Shown one piece after another: positions 1-5,291 of a stretch of 5,291 bases of DNA (position 1 is its first letter; each line of letters opens with the position of its first letter). Location of the stretch: the NCBI GenBank assembly GCA_012271065.1, contig JAAXHE010000267.1, forward strand, positions 1 through 5,291. The letters are read 5' to 3'. Source of the DNA: Candidatus Latescibacterota bacterium (GTDB lineage: Bacteria; Latescibacterota; UBA2968; GCA-2709665). Position numbers and translations under genes: made by a program. The notes under the pieces were generated by a model that saw only the letters and a list, made by a program, of their open reading frames with translations, ran no database searches and was not told where the DNA came from.

Positions 1-684
1 GACGACGATGCCCTGATGGCGGAAGTTGCCGGCCTGGTCAACTCCATTCTCGGGCCGCAACCGTACCGGCGTCTCACCCACGCGGAGTTGCTGGCCATGC
101 GACCGGATGGCGCGAGCGATCCGGACCTGCGGTTTGTCGAAGCGGTGGAGAATCTCGATGAAGGCCGTGTATTCATCACCGACTATCCGGCGGACCAGGC
201 GGCGCTGGCGCGGTTGAAGGAGGGAGATCCCACTGCCTGGGAGGGGCCAGCCCCCCACGGATCCCGGTTGCCGAATTCCAGCGAGGCGAAAGCCGGTTGC
301 GCACCCAGGTCGCCTGTTTCCAGCGAAGAACAGGCTCCCCGCGCTCCTCGTCTACCTGATTCCAGCGACGAGCAGGCCCCTCGCGCTCCCCGGCTGAGGG
401 CTCCTGTCGCCGCCCGGTTCGAGCTTGTGGTCAACGGACTGGAATTGGCCAACGGTTACCATGAACTGACGGACGCTGACGAATTGCTCCAGCGCATGCG
501 CCGCGACAACCGGCGCCGGCGGGAACGGGGCAAGCCGGAAATGGAACCGGACCATCGCCTGCTGGCGGCGATGCAGCATGGCCTGCCGGACTGCGCCGGC
601 GTAGCGCTCGGGCTGGACCGGCTGGTGATGCTTGCGGTCGGCGCATCGAGCATCGCGGAGGTGGCGCCGTTCGCCCGGTATTGA
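1..684 (+). CDS. epmA: EF-P beta-lysine ligase EpmA (GenX/PoxA), 3' part
   Basis: EpmA is a class II lysyl-tRNA-synthetase paralogue that attaches (R)-beta-lysine to a conserved lysine of elongation factor P in the cytoplasm. The frame is open from base 1, and the codons before the first ATG (position 16) still fit the family, so the gene is cut by the window edge and that ATG is internal. Numbering from that [12 protein letters not shown] (143-151) and the class II motif 3 GVALGLDR (195-202), followed by [14 protein letters not shown], match EpmA better than LysRS. Motifs 1 and 2 lie upstream of the window. Two oddities stand out. Residues about 74-130 are an insert made mostly of three 14-residue repeats, just before the conserved [14 protein letters not shown] block. 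Also, the segment between HAELLA (about 22-27) and VFITDYP (52-58) seems about 30 residues shorter than I recall for E. coli EpmA. The family call is secure; whether the enzyme is active is not. Confidence 0.86.
   Translation, partial: DDDALMAEVAGLVNSILGPQPYRRLTHAELLAMRPDGASDPDLRFVEAVENLDEGRVFITDYPADQAALARLKEGDPTAWEGPAPHGSRLPNSSEAKAGCAPRSPVSSEEQAPRAPRLPDSSDEQAPRAPRLRAPVAARFELVVNGLELANGYHELTDADELLQRMRRDNRRRRERGKPEMEPDHRLLAAMQHGLPDCAGVALGLDRLVMLAVGASSIAEVAPFARY
271..396 (+). repeat. Three tandem 42-bp repeats in frame inside epmA
   Basis: Units run 271-312, 313-354 and 355-396, each encoding 14 residues: [28 protein letters not shown] and [14 protein letters not shown]. Units 2 and 3 differ at 8 of 42 bases; six changes are silent and two change a residue. 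Unit 1 is more diverged. Unit 2 holds an inverted repeat, CCTGTT (313-318) with AACAGG (329-334), and unit 3 keeps a shorter CCTG/CAGG version. The whole inserted stretch spans roughly 235-405. A Rickettsia-palindromic-element-like repeat inserted in frame would fit, but no specific family is recognised. Confidence 0.85.
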
Positions 685-751
685 GATGCGTTCAGTCAGC
701 GCAAAATTCGGCCAACGGAAAACTGGCGAAGCAGGCAGCGGGCTTTCATTC

Positions 752-768
752 AGCGCGATCATTGCGCT
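752..768. repeat. Short dyad between epmA and the DUF429 gene
   Basis: AGCGCGAT, one base, then ATTGCGCT: eight-base arms that pair at seven positions plus one G.T. It sits in the 171-base gap 685-855, about 90 bases before the DUF429 start. No T-tract follows, so it is not a clear intrinsic terminator. It could be an operator or chance. Nothing else recognisable is seen in this gap. Confidence 0.25.
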
Positions 769-855
769 ACGCTGGACGCTGGGCAACAACTTGCTCGACG
801 CGGCCTATTCTTGCATTCAAAGCAGGTTGACTTTCACCAGACCGACGAACGTTTC

Positions 856-1701
856 ATGAAAATACTTGGCATAGATTTCACCAGCGCGCCAAATGGTAGA
901 AAGCCCATTACGGTTGCATACGGTGAACTTTCAAACGCCGTGTTACACATTGAGTCGGTGCGGGGCCTGACGAGATTCAAACAATTCGAGGACGAGCTTG
1001 ACGCGCCTGGCCCCTGGATCGCGGGGATAGACTTTCCGTTCGGGCAACCCGTCAGGCTGATTCATGCACTCCATTGGCCGGCATCCTGGTCCGCTTATGT
1101 CGGCAAGATCGGGTCAATGAAGCAAGATGAGTACGAATCGACGATCAAACGATATTGCGCCCGTCGACCGTATGGCGACAAAGAACACAAGCGCATTACC
1201 GACGAGTACGCGGGCTCCATTAGTCCCATGAAGTTGGGCCGCCCTCCTGTAGGCAAGATGTTTTTCCAAGGGGCTCCTCGAATCCTTCGTTCCGGCGCGT
1301 GCATCCTCCCGTGCGCCCCCAATGATGACGATCGAGTGATTGTCGAAGCCTACCCCGCGTTGGTAGCGGAAAATCTGGTTGGAAACAGGCACTACAAGGG
1401 CGATGGCAATGCCGGAGATACGCCAACGCGCCGGGCGACAAGAGCCGCAATCGTATCTGCGCTATCGACGGAACAATGTCGCGCGTCGTACTGGCACAAT
1501 GTCAAAATCACTCAAGAGGAACGCAAACGTCTGATTGAGGATGCTGGAGCGGACTTTCTCGATGCGGTGCTTTGCGCCGTTCAAGCGGCCTGGTCTTCAT
1601 CGCAATCCGACTATGGCGTTTCAGACTCCTGTGATCCTGATGAGGGGTGGATCGTGGATCCGTCCCAATTGGATAAAGTAGCATTTCCGGCACACCTGTA
1701 A
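856..1701 (+). CDS. DUF429 family protein, predicted RNase H-fold nuclease
   Basis: A 281-residue protein resembling the DUF429 family, which is predicted to adopt an RNase H-like nuclease fold; substrate and role are unknown. The visible acidic landmarks fit that fold: GIDFTSAP near the N-terminus (D7), GIDFPFG (D59), VEAYPAL (E164) and ADFLDAVLCA (D233, D236). The ATG at 856 is chosen because the protein then begins directly with the first core strand, MKILGID. An in-frame TTG at 811 would add 15 residues that do not look conserved. No strong Shine-Dalgarno site is visible before 856. The DUF433 gene starts 15 bases after the stop, suggesting co-transcription with the toxin-antitoxin pair downstream. 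The family assignment is fairly firm. The nuclease activity is a family-level prediction only. Confidence 0.75.
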   Translation: MKILGIDFTSAPNGRKPITVAYGELSNAVLHIESVRGLTRFKQFEDELDAPGPWIAGIDFPFGQPVRLIHALHWPASWSAYVGKIGSMKQDEYESTIKRYCARRPYGDKEHKRITDEYAGSISPMKLGRPPVGKMFFQGAPRILRSGACILPCAPNDDDRVIVEAYPALVAENLVGNRHYKGDGNAGDTPTRRATRAAIVSALSTEQCRASYWHNVKITQEERKRLIEDAGADFLDAVLCAVQAAWSSSQSDYGVSDSCDPDEGWIVDPSQLDKVAFPAHL

Positions 1702-1716
1702 GGGAAGACGACCGGG

Positions 1717-1962
1717 ATGAAAGGACACGAAGACAATCTACTCGATCGGATCACGACCGATCCTTCGATTTGTCACGGTCAGCCCTGTATACGGGGATTG
1801 CGCTATCCGGTAGACATGATTCTCGAACTGCTAAGTTCGGGAATGACCACTCAGGAAATCCTCGACGACTACGACGACCTGGAACGTGACGACGTAATGG
1901 CCGTTCTCGCCTTCGCCGCGCGCCTGAGCCGGGTGAAAAGAATGCAAGCATCCGCTTCATGA
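1717..1962 (+). CDS. DUF433 antitoxin of a type II TA pair
   Basis: An 81-residue DUF433 protein, a small helix-turn-helix family usually found as the antitoxin partner of PIN-like toxins. The hallmark stretch ITTDPSICHGQPCIRGLRYP (residues 12-31) is followed by helices of the form VDMILELLSSGMTTQEILDDY and DDVMAVLAFAARL (to about residue 70), the expected DNA-binding region. AGGGAAG at 1701-1707 gives a ribosome binding site 9 bases before the ATG. The stop overlaps the toxin start as ATGA, a layout typical of translationally coupled TA pairs. Residues after about 72 (KRMQASAS) are a short tail that may contact the toxin. By analogy with the family it would neutralise the toxin and repress its own operon. 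No operator is evident. Confidence 0.85.
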   Translation: MKGHEDNLLDRITTDPSICHGQPCIRGLRYPVDMILELLSSGMTTQEILDDYDDLERDDVMAVLAFAARLSRVKRMQASAS

Positions 1963-2312
1963 AGTTCCTGGTCGACGCGCAGTTGCCGCTTCGGCTCGCG
2001 CGTTGGCTTAGGGAGGAAGGACACGACGTATTGCACACGAAAGACCTGCCGGGAGGAAATCGTACAGCAGACCGGGACATAAACGAGATTTCGCTGCGCG
2101 AGCAACGCACCGTCGTTACAAAGGACGGCGATTTCGTCGTTACACACATGATCCATCGTCTGCCCTACCGGCTTCTGCTGATCTCGACAGGTAACATTGG
2201 GAATGCGGAGTTGCTTGAACTGTTTGGAGACAAACTCGAATTGATCGTCAGTTCGCTCAGAACCTCAACCTTCGTCGAGCTTGGTCAACGCTCCTTGATC
2301 GTTCGTCGATGA
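1959..2312 (+). CDS. DUF5615 family PIN-like toxin
   Basis: A 117-residue protein of the DUF5615 (PIN-like, Mut7-C-related) family, the usual partner of DUF433 antitoxins. By family it is a predicted metal-dependent ribonuclease toxin, but the RNA target cannot be read from the sequence. Motifs in order: MKFLVDAQLP (D6), LREEGHDVLHTKDLP (18-31), ADRDINEISLRE (D38, D40, E43), VTKDGDF (D56, D58) and RLLLISTGN (71-79). All expected acidic positions are present, so it looks intact. The ATG overlaps the DUF433 stop by 4 bases, indicating coupled translation. Length is normal for the family. The role as toxin is inferred from family and pairing. Confidence 0.84.
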   Translation: MKFLVDAQLPLRLARWLREEGHDVLHTKDLPGGNRTADRDINEISLREQRTVVTKDGDFVVTHMIHRLPYRLLLISTGNIGNAELLELFGDKLELIVSSLRTSTFVELGQRSLIVRR

Positions 2313-2609
2313 TCCGGCCGGCGTCATCGCCAGAATTGTGGCGGTATTCGTCGAACCCACGCAATGCGGCCACCGGGGAATCCGAATCGCATGTTCCGCG
2401 TTCCGAATGCATCGGGCCGTACAGGTTGGCATCGACGTCAGCCGGCGCCGCGACCGCGGGCAGGCCTGCGATGTCGTGTCCGCCCGCTTGACGGGAGCAG
2501 CGGCTGCCATGGATTGGGACACGCCGCTTGCCATGGACGGTCACTCACAGCGTATCGTAACTTGAGCGCCCTCGGGAAAGGGATCAGCGCCAAGGAGGCC
2601 GGCTTCCGT
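2313..2609. other. 297-base gap with no recognisable gene
   Basis: Open frames exist on both strands here, but their products are arginine- and proline-rich or low in recognisable motifs, and none resembles a family I can name. One + frame reads ATAGRPAMSCPPA, faintly like the GxPAxSvP stretch of amidases, then hits a stop; that is too short to call a remnant. TGCCATGGA occurs twice (about 2506 and 2529). The gap probably carries the aguA leader and promoter, but no convincing promoter was seen. Confidence 0.4.
2592..2598 (+). promoter_or_regulatory. Shine-Dalgarno site supporting the aguA ATG
   Basis: AAGGAGG is a perfect anti-16S match, 11 bases before the ATG at 2610. The spacing is slightly long. 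It supports 2610 as the start over an in-frame TTG at 2562, which has no such site. Confidence 0.5.
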
Positions 2610-3587
2610 ATGCCCGCCGAGTGGGAGCCGCACCGGCGATGCTGGATGCAGTGGCCGCACCGGCCCGATTTCATCTGGCCGGACATCGGCAGTACACAGG
2701 CAGCCTACGCGAAAGTCGCCAAGGCGATCCGCCGCTTCGAACCGGTGACCATGATGGTTGCCGAGGCGGGGCTGGCCGGCGCCAGGGCGCTCTGCGGAGA
2801 GGAAATCGACTACTTCGTGGTGCCGCTGGACGATTCGTGGGCCCGGGACAGCGGCCCTACTTTCGTAAAGTCCGGCGACGAGCTGGCTGCGTCGCTGTTC
2901 CTGTTCAACGCCTGGGGACGGAAGTACGAGCGCTACCGGAACGATGCGGCCGTGGGGCGCCGGGTCTCGGAGTCGCTGGGCATACGGACGTTTTCCGCCA
3001 ACGCGTTCCTGGAAGGCGGCGCCATCGCAGTGGACGGCGAGGGCACCATCATCACTACCGAACAGTGCATGTTGAACACCAATCGCAATCCCGGCATGAC
3101 CAGGGCCGAAGCCGAAACCATCCTCTGCGATGCCCTGGGCGGGGAGAAGGTCATCTGGGTTCCCGGCGACCCGGAAGACACGGAAACCGACGGGCATGTC
3201 GATGCCTTGGCCTGTTTCGTCAGGCCCGGCCTGGTGCTTTGCGCGGTCGGCGCGGAGGAACTCCCGGAGCGCCGAAAAATCCTGAACGAAAACTGGAAGG
3301 CGCTGGAGAAGGCGACGGACGCCCGGGGCAGAACCCTCGAACTGATCCCGCTCGGCGAAGCCATCGACGCAACCGCGACTTCCGACATCTATTGCAATTC
3401 CTACATCAACTTCTACATCGCCAACGGCGGCATCGTATTTCCGAGCTTCGCGGCGGAGACGGATCAGGGGGCGCAGGAAATCGTCAGCAAGCTGTTTCCG
3501 GACCGGACCCTGGTGACTGTGGACGTTACCCACATTGCCCCCGGGGGAGGCGGCATCCACTGCATCACGCAACAGCAGCCTGCGTGA
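2610..3587 (+). CDS. aguA: Agmatine deiminase
   Basis: Agmatine deiminase hydrolyses agmatine to N-carbamoylputrescine and ammonia, the second step of the arginine decarboxylase route to putrescine, in the cytoplasm. The 325-residue product shows the peptidyl-arginine-deiminase-like family from end to end: MPAEWEPH at the N-terminus, DDSWARDSGPTF (74-85), FLEGGAI (133-139), TDGHVDALA (193-201, H196 and D198), SYINFYIANGGIVFPSF (264-280), and GGGGIHCITQQQP (312-324) with the nucleophile C318. All catalytic positions appear intact. The start is ambiguous: known AguA proteins have residues before GFRMPAEW, and here the frame reads AKEAGFRMPAEW upstream of the ATG, so TTG 2562 (341 residues) is possible. 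The partner aguB is not seen in the window. The gene appears transcribed alone. Confidence 0.93.
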   Translation: MPAEWEPHRRCWMQWPHRPDFIWPDIGSTQAAYAKVAKAIRRFEPVTMMVAEAGLAGARALCGEEIDYFVVPLDDSWARDSGPTFVKSGDELAASLFLFNAWGRKYERYRNDAAVGRRVSESLGIRTFSANAFLEGGAIAVDGEGTIITTEQCMLNTNRNPGMTRAEAETILCDALGGEKVIWVPGDPEDTETDGHVDALACFVRPGLVLCAVGAEELPERRKILNENWKALEKATDARGRTLELIPLGEAIDATATSDIYCNSYINFYIANGGIVFPSFAAETDQGAQEIVSKLFPDRTLVTVDVTHIAPGGGGIHCITQQQPA

Positions 3588-3609
3588 AATCCATCGCCAG
3601 GCCCACTGC

Positions 3610-3795
3610 GTCATTCCCGCGGATTTCCGCTTGACAGGTTCACCCCTGTCCACCTCCGGCAAGCTGGTAGTAACGTCGGTGCAGGCCCCGGAATACACCC
3701 TCGGCGAACTTCTGAACGAATGCCCATCTTCAAGGATGGCGCTGTCCGAGGAAGACCGGCAGTGGCTGGACTCGGAGCCCGTGGGCAGGGAAACC
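3610..3795 (+). pseudogene. Degraded MazE/AbrB-type antitoxin remnant
   Basis: One frame after the aguA stop reads VIPADF, then LTGSPLSTSGKLVVTSVQ, then APEYTLGELLNECPSSRMAL and SEEDRQWLDSEPVGRE. This order matches MazE/PemI antitoxins: the end of the AbrB-type DNA-binding fold (IPxxF, GSPxxxxxxGKLVVxPV), the linker APxYTLxELL, and the toxin-binding tail ending in PVGRE. The N-terminal RxWGNS part is missing, a few residues seem lost between IPADF and GSP, no good start codon or ribosome binding site is present, and the usual stop just after GRE is absent, so the frame runs on into DNA overlapping the Uma2 gene. No MazF/PemK gene follows. A translated fragment from TTG 3631 cannot be excluded. 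The similarity is from recalled family patterns. Confidence 0.5.
3619..3650 (+). repeat. Two adjacent small hairpins after aguA
   Basis: GCGGA-TT-TCCGC (3619-3630) is followed by GACAGG-TTCACC-CCTGTC (3633-3650, six perfect pairs, six-base loop). They lie 31-63 bases after the aguA stop, inside the antitoxin remnant. No T-tract follows. They could slow or end aguA transcription, or be chance. Confidence 0.28.
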
Positions 3796-3801
3796 CGATT
3801 G

Positions 3802-3821
3802 TGGCCCGGGATTGCGGGCCA
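3802..3821. terminator. GC-rich hairpin between convergent genes
   Basis: TGGCCCG, a six-base loop GGATTG, then CGGGCCA: seven perfect pairs. It lies after the antitoxin remnant on the + strand and 27 bases past the Uma2 stop on the - strand, a natural place for a shared terminator. Neither side has a clear T-tract, so intrinsic termination is doubtful. Confidence 0.4.
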
Positions 3822-3848
3822 TTCGGCGAAGTCGGGGAGATTTCTCGA

Positions 3849-4526
3849 TCAGCGTTTCAATTCAAAGATCAGGCGCTGCACGCTGAAGCGAAATCCGGGC
3901 AATACGTCCTCCCCGTCGAGCACTGCGGGATTCCGGTGCAGTTCCGGTTCGTCTTCACCCACCCGGTAAACGCGAACGGTTCGCTCGCGGGGGTCGATCA
4001 ACCAGCCGAGCCTCACACCCGCGGCCATGTAGACCCGCATCTTTCCCATCAACCTGGCGAGCCGGTCGCTGCGTGATCTTATTTCCGTAACGAAATCCGG
4101 CACGTAGTTGCGGGCACGGTCGGGGCCTCCCCCGGAAACGCTCACAACGGATTCCGGCGCCCACGCCGCATCGGGAACGCGAACGGCGCCGCTCGGCAAC
4201 CGGTATGCCCCGATCGGACCGGTTGCGATGCCGGGGCTGCCCCGACTCCTGTTCCAGGACTCCAACTCGAAATACAACCCGCCTTCATATTCGTCCCCGG
4301 GAGGTGAGGGTGGAGGCATGATCTCCAGTTCGCCCCGTTCGTTCAGTTCGAGTTCCCACGGACAGTCCGGATTTGCGTTGCAGATCTTCCAGTACCAACG
4401 CTCCAATGCCTCTGAATCGTTCCGCGCGACCTCCTCCGGGGCGGCCAGCACGATCGGCATCAATTCCTCCCAGGTCCGGGAGACGGGTGCTTCGGCCATG
4501 ATCGACAGGATTTCCATCCTCGGCAT
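3849..4526 (-). CDS. Uma2 family protein, PD-(D/E)XK nuclease fold
   Basis: A 225-residue protein of the Uma2 (DUF820) family, whose fold belongs to the PD-(D/E)XK nucleases; biological function is largely unknown. The family pattern is present throughout: ELEIMPPPSPPGDEYEG (66-82), AVRVPDAAWAP (114-124, D119), VPDFVTEIRSRSDRL (142-156, E148), then GKMRVYMAAGVRLGWLIDP (161-179, K162 a possible third active-site residue), and VLPGFRFSVQRL near the C-terminus. D119, E148 and K162 make an intact-looking site. Length is normal. Start options are ATG 4526, 4517 and 4499; none has a clear Shine-Dalgarno site, and 4526 is only about 12 bases from the inferred transcription start. It is convergent with aguA and divergent from the HicB-type gene. 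Confidence 0.85.
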   Translation of the reverse strand: MPRMEILSIMAEAPVSRTWEELMPIVLAAPEEVARNDSEALERWYWKICNANPDCPWELELNERGELEIMPPPSPPGDEYEGGLYFELESWNRSRGSPGIATGPIGAYRLPSGAVRVPDAAWAPESVVSVSGGGPDRARNYVPDFVTEIRSRSDRLARLMGKMRVYMAAGVRLGWLIDPRERTVRVYRVGEDEPELHRNPAVLDGEDVLPGFRFSVQRLIFELKR

Positions 4527-4544
4527 GGTTATATCGGGCGGAAG

Positions 4545-4573
4545 ATTCTAAGCCTGGACTGATGTGGTGTCAC
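4545..4573 (-). promoter_or_regulatory. Sigma70-like promoter of the Uma2 gene
   Basis: On the - strand, GTGACA (4573-4568) and TAGAAT (4550-4545) are separated by exactly 17 bases; each matches five of six consensus bases. Transcription would begin near 4538, leaving a leader of only about 12-40 bases depending on which Uma2 ATG is used. The placement and spacing are persuasive, though this is only a pattern match. Confidence 0.45.
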
Positions 4574-4724
4574 AGCATGTCCCGGCGCCCAGATAAATTC
4601 TGTAAGTCCATTGCCACCATTCGTGTAGTCGATCGACCCGATTGACCGGTTGGCGCCTTGCGGCCGGCGCTCTGATGAGAGGCGGTCGGGCCGTCCGCCC
4701 GCTGATGATACGACTCTGAATGTG

Positions 4725-4730
4725 TATTAT
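4725..4730 (+). promoter_or_regulatory. Possible -10 element for the HicB-type gene
   Basis: TATTAT lies in an AT-rich island (about 4721-4756) within otherwise GC-rich DNA, 34 bases before the proposed TTG start. No good -35 hexamer is seen at the right distance. Confidence 0.25.
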
Positions 4731-4734
4731 ATGA

Positions 4735-4762
4735 TCGATTAAATTTACAAGTTTAACATCGA
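4735..4762. promoter_or_regulatory. AT-rich imperfect dyad, candidate operator
   Basis: Core arms TTAAATTT (4739-4746) and AAGTTTAA (4749-4756) match at seven of eight positions. They are flanked by TCGAT (4735-4739) and ATCGA (4758-4762), which are also complementary but offset by one base. It lies between the possible -10 and the proposed start of a gene encoding a winged-helix-like/HicB-type protein, where an autoregulatory operator would be expected. Function is inference. Confidence 0.35.
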
Positions 4763-4763
4763 C

Positions 4764-5291
4764 TTGAAAATCCACGATGAAGTGTTGGCGGCGGCCCGCC
4801 GCTTGTGCGCCGCGCGCCGTAACTGGACTTTCACGCCTGTAGAGATCGTCCATGCGCTGCCGCACCTGAACGAACGGTCCGTGAGGACGCATGTCGTCAG
4901 CCGCTGCTGCGTCAACGCGCCGAGCCATCACGCCCATCGATGGCCGTATTTCAGGCGCTTGCGGCGCGGCCTGTATGCGGTCGAGAAGGAATACCGCCAG
5001 CCGGCATCTGCGGAAACGGAAACAGGCGACGGCGAGTACAGAGTTGCCGAAGCGGACGCAACCTGCGCGGCGGCGCCCGTATCGGCCCGATCGACCATAC
5101 ACGCAGTCGTTGTCGAGGAGGAAGGACGCTACACCGCCGAGTGCCTGGAGCTCGCTGTAGTCACTCAGGGCAACTCCCTGGATGAGACGCTCAACAACCT
5201 TCGCGACGGCGTCGATCTCTACATGAGCGACGAAGATCCCTCGATGCTGGGACTGACACCGAGACCGAGGCTCATCCTGAATTTCGAGACA
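4764..5291 (+). CDS. Winged-helix-like/HicB-type fusion protein, 3' end cut off
   Basis: This frame is open without a stop from 4743 to the window end, giving 176 residues from TTG 4764. Residues 1-75 (KIHDEVLAAARRL, WTFTPVEIVHALPHLN, then SVRTHVVSRCCVNAPSHHAH and YFRRLRRGLYAV) look like a small winged-helix DNA-binding domain. A similar module is known before HicB-type domains, though I cannot name the family with certainty. Residues 76-108 are a variable linker. Residues 111-176 (TIHAVVVEEEGRYTAECLELAVVTQGNSLDETLNNLRDGVDLYM) match the HicB antitoxin fold, a degenerate RNase H-like domain. The frame has no ATG near the start; GTG 4782 is the alternative, and neither has a good ribosome binding site. 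A HicA-type toxin gene would be expected just past the edge. It probably lacks only a few C-terminal residues. Confidence 0.72.
   Translation, partial: MKIHDEVLAAARRLCAARRNWTFTPVEIVHALPHLNERSVRTHVVSRCCVNAPSHHAHRWPYFRRLRRGLYAVEKEYRQPASAETETGDGEYRVAEADATCAAAPVSARSTIHAVVVEEEGRYTAECLELAVVTQGNSLDETLNNLRDGVDLYMSDEDPSMLGLTPRPRLILNFET

Noticed and set aside
183..452. - strand frame across the epmA repeats, with repeats of the SSLESG type
   Set aside because: The repetitive appearance comes from the 42-bp DNA repeats; the + strand frame continues EpmA on both sides.
1744..1762. GATCGG/CCGATC inverted repeat at the start of the DUF433 gene as an operator
   Set aside because: It is inside conserved codons of the antitoxin (DRITTDP), downstream of the start, and six-base arms are easily chance.
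2420..2500. Amidase remnant in the gap before aguA
   Set aside because: Only about 10 residues (AGRPAMSCPP) look similar, with no supporting flanking homology in any frame.
3631..3659. Perfect TTGACA at 3631-3636 as a promoter
   Set aside because: The bases 17 positions downstream are CTCCGG, nothing like a -10 element.
2541..3698. Long - strand open frame of 385 codons opposite aguA
   Set aside because: It mirrors the GC-rich aguA coding frame and has no family motifs, while the + strand product is clearly an intact agmatine deiminase.
3535..3969. A full-length protein from TTG 3535 through the antitoxin remnant
   Set aside because: It would begin inside aguA and end antisense to Uma2; only the central part (about 3610-3795) resembles a protein family.
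4548..5102. - strand open frame of 184 codons
   Set aside because: It is antisense to the HicB-type gene, has no recognisable motif and is arginine-rich, as expected from a shadow frame.
1..5291. CRISPR array, tRNA, rRNA or insertion sequence
   Set aside because: No regularly spaced direct repeats other than those in epmA, no tRNA-like or rRNA-like segment, and no transposase motif or IS-type terminal inverted repeats were seen.

Overview
The window is GC-rich bacterial DNA that looks like an accessory patch set among chromosomal genes. The first gene is the 3' part of epmA, the EF-P beta-lysylation ligase. That gene is typical of Gammaproteobacteria, so a high-GC gammaproteobacterium is the best guess. 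This rests on one gene and on general composition, so the lineage is inference.

Layout: (1) 1-684, + strand, the C-terminal half of EpmA. It carries an in-frame insert built from three 42-bp repeats. (2) 856-2312, + strand, a compact three-gene unit: a DUF429 RNase H-fold predicted nuclease, a DUF433 antitoxin-like protein and a DUF5615 PIN-like toxin. The last two overlap by ATGA and form a type II toxin-antitoxin (TA) pair. (3) 2313-2609, no recognisable gene. (4) 2610-3587, + strand, agmatine deiminase AguA with its catalytic motifs intact. (5) About 3610-3795, + strand, an apparently degraded MazE/AbrB-type antitoxin with no toxin partner, followed by a GC-rich hairpin. (6) 3849-4526, - strand, a complete Uma2-family (PD-(D/E)XK) protein with a good sigma70-like promoter. 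(7) 4764 to the window end, + strand, a protein joining an N-terminal winged-helix-like domain to a C-terminal HicB-type domain. It begins at a probable TTG codon and runs off the edge without a stop.

Functionally, epmA (translation factor modification) and aguA (agmatine to N-carbamoylputrescine, polyamine synthesis) are metabolic genes. The genes around and between them are TA-like or nuclease-like: one complete TA pair, one antitoxin relic, one Uma2 protein, and one HicB fusion whose toxin partner would lie outside the window. The items most worth a second look are the repeat insert in EpmA, the DUF429/DUF433/DUF5615 unit, the antitoxin relic, and the edge-truncated HicB fusion with an AT-rich dyad just upstream of its start. 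I did not find convincing evidence of a wholly new system.
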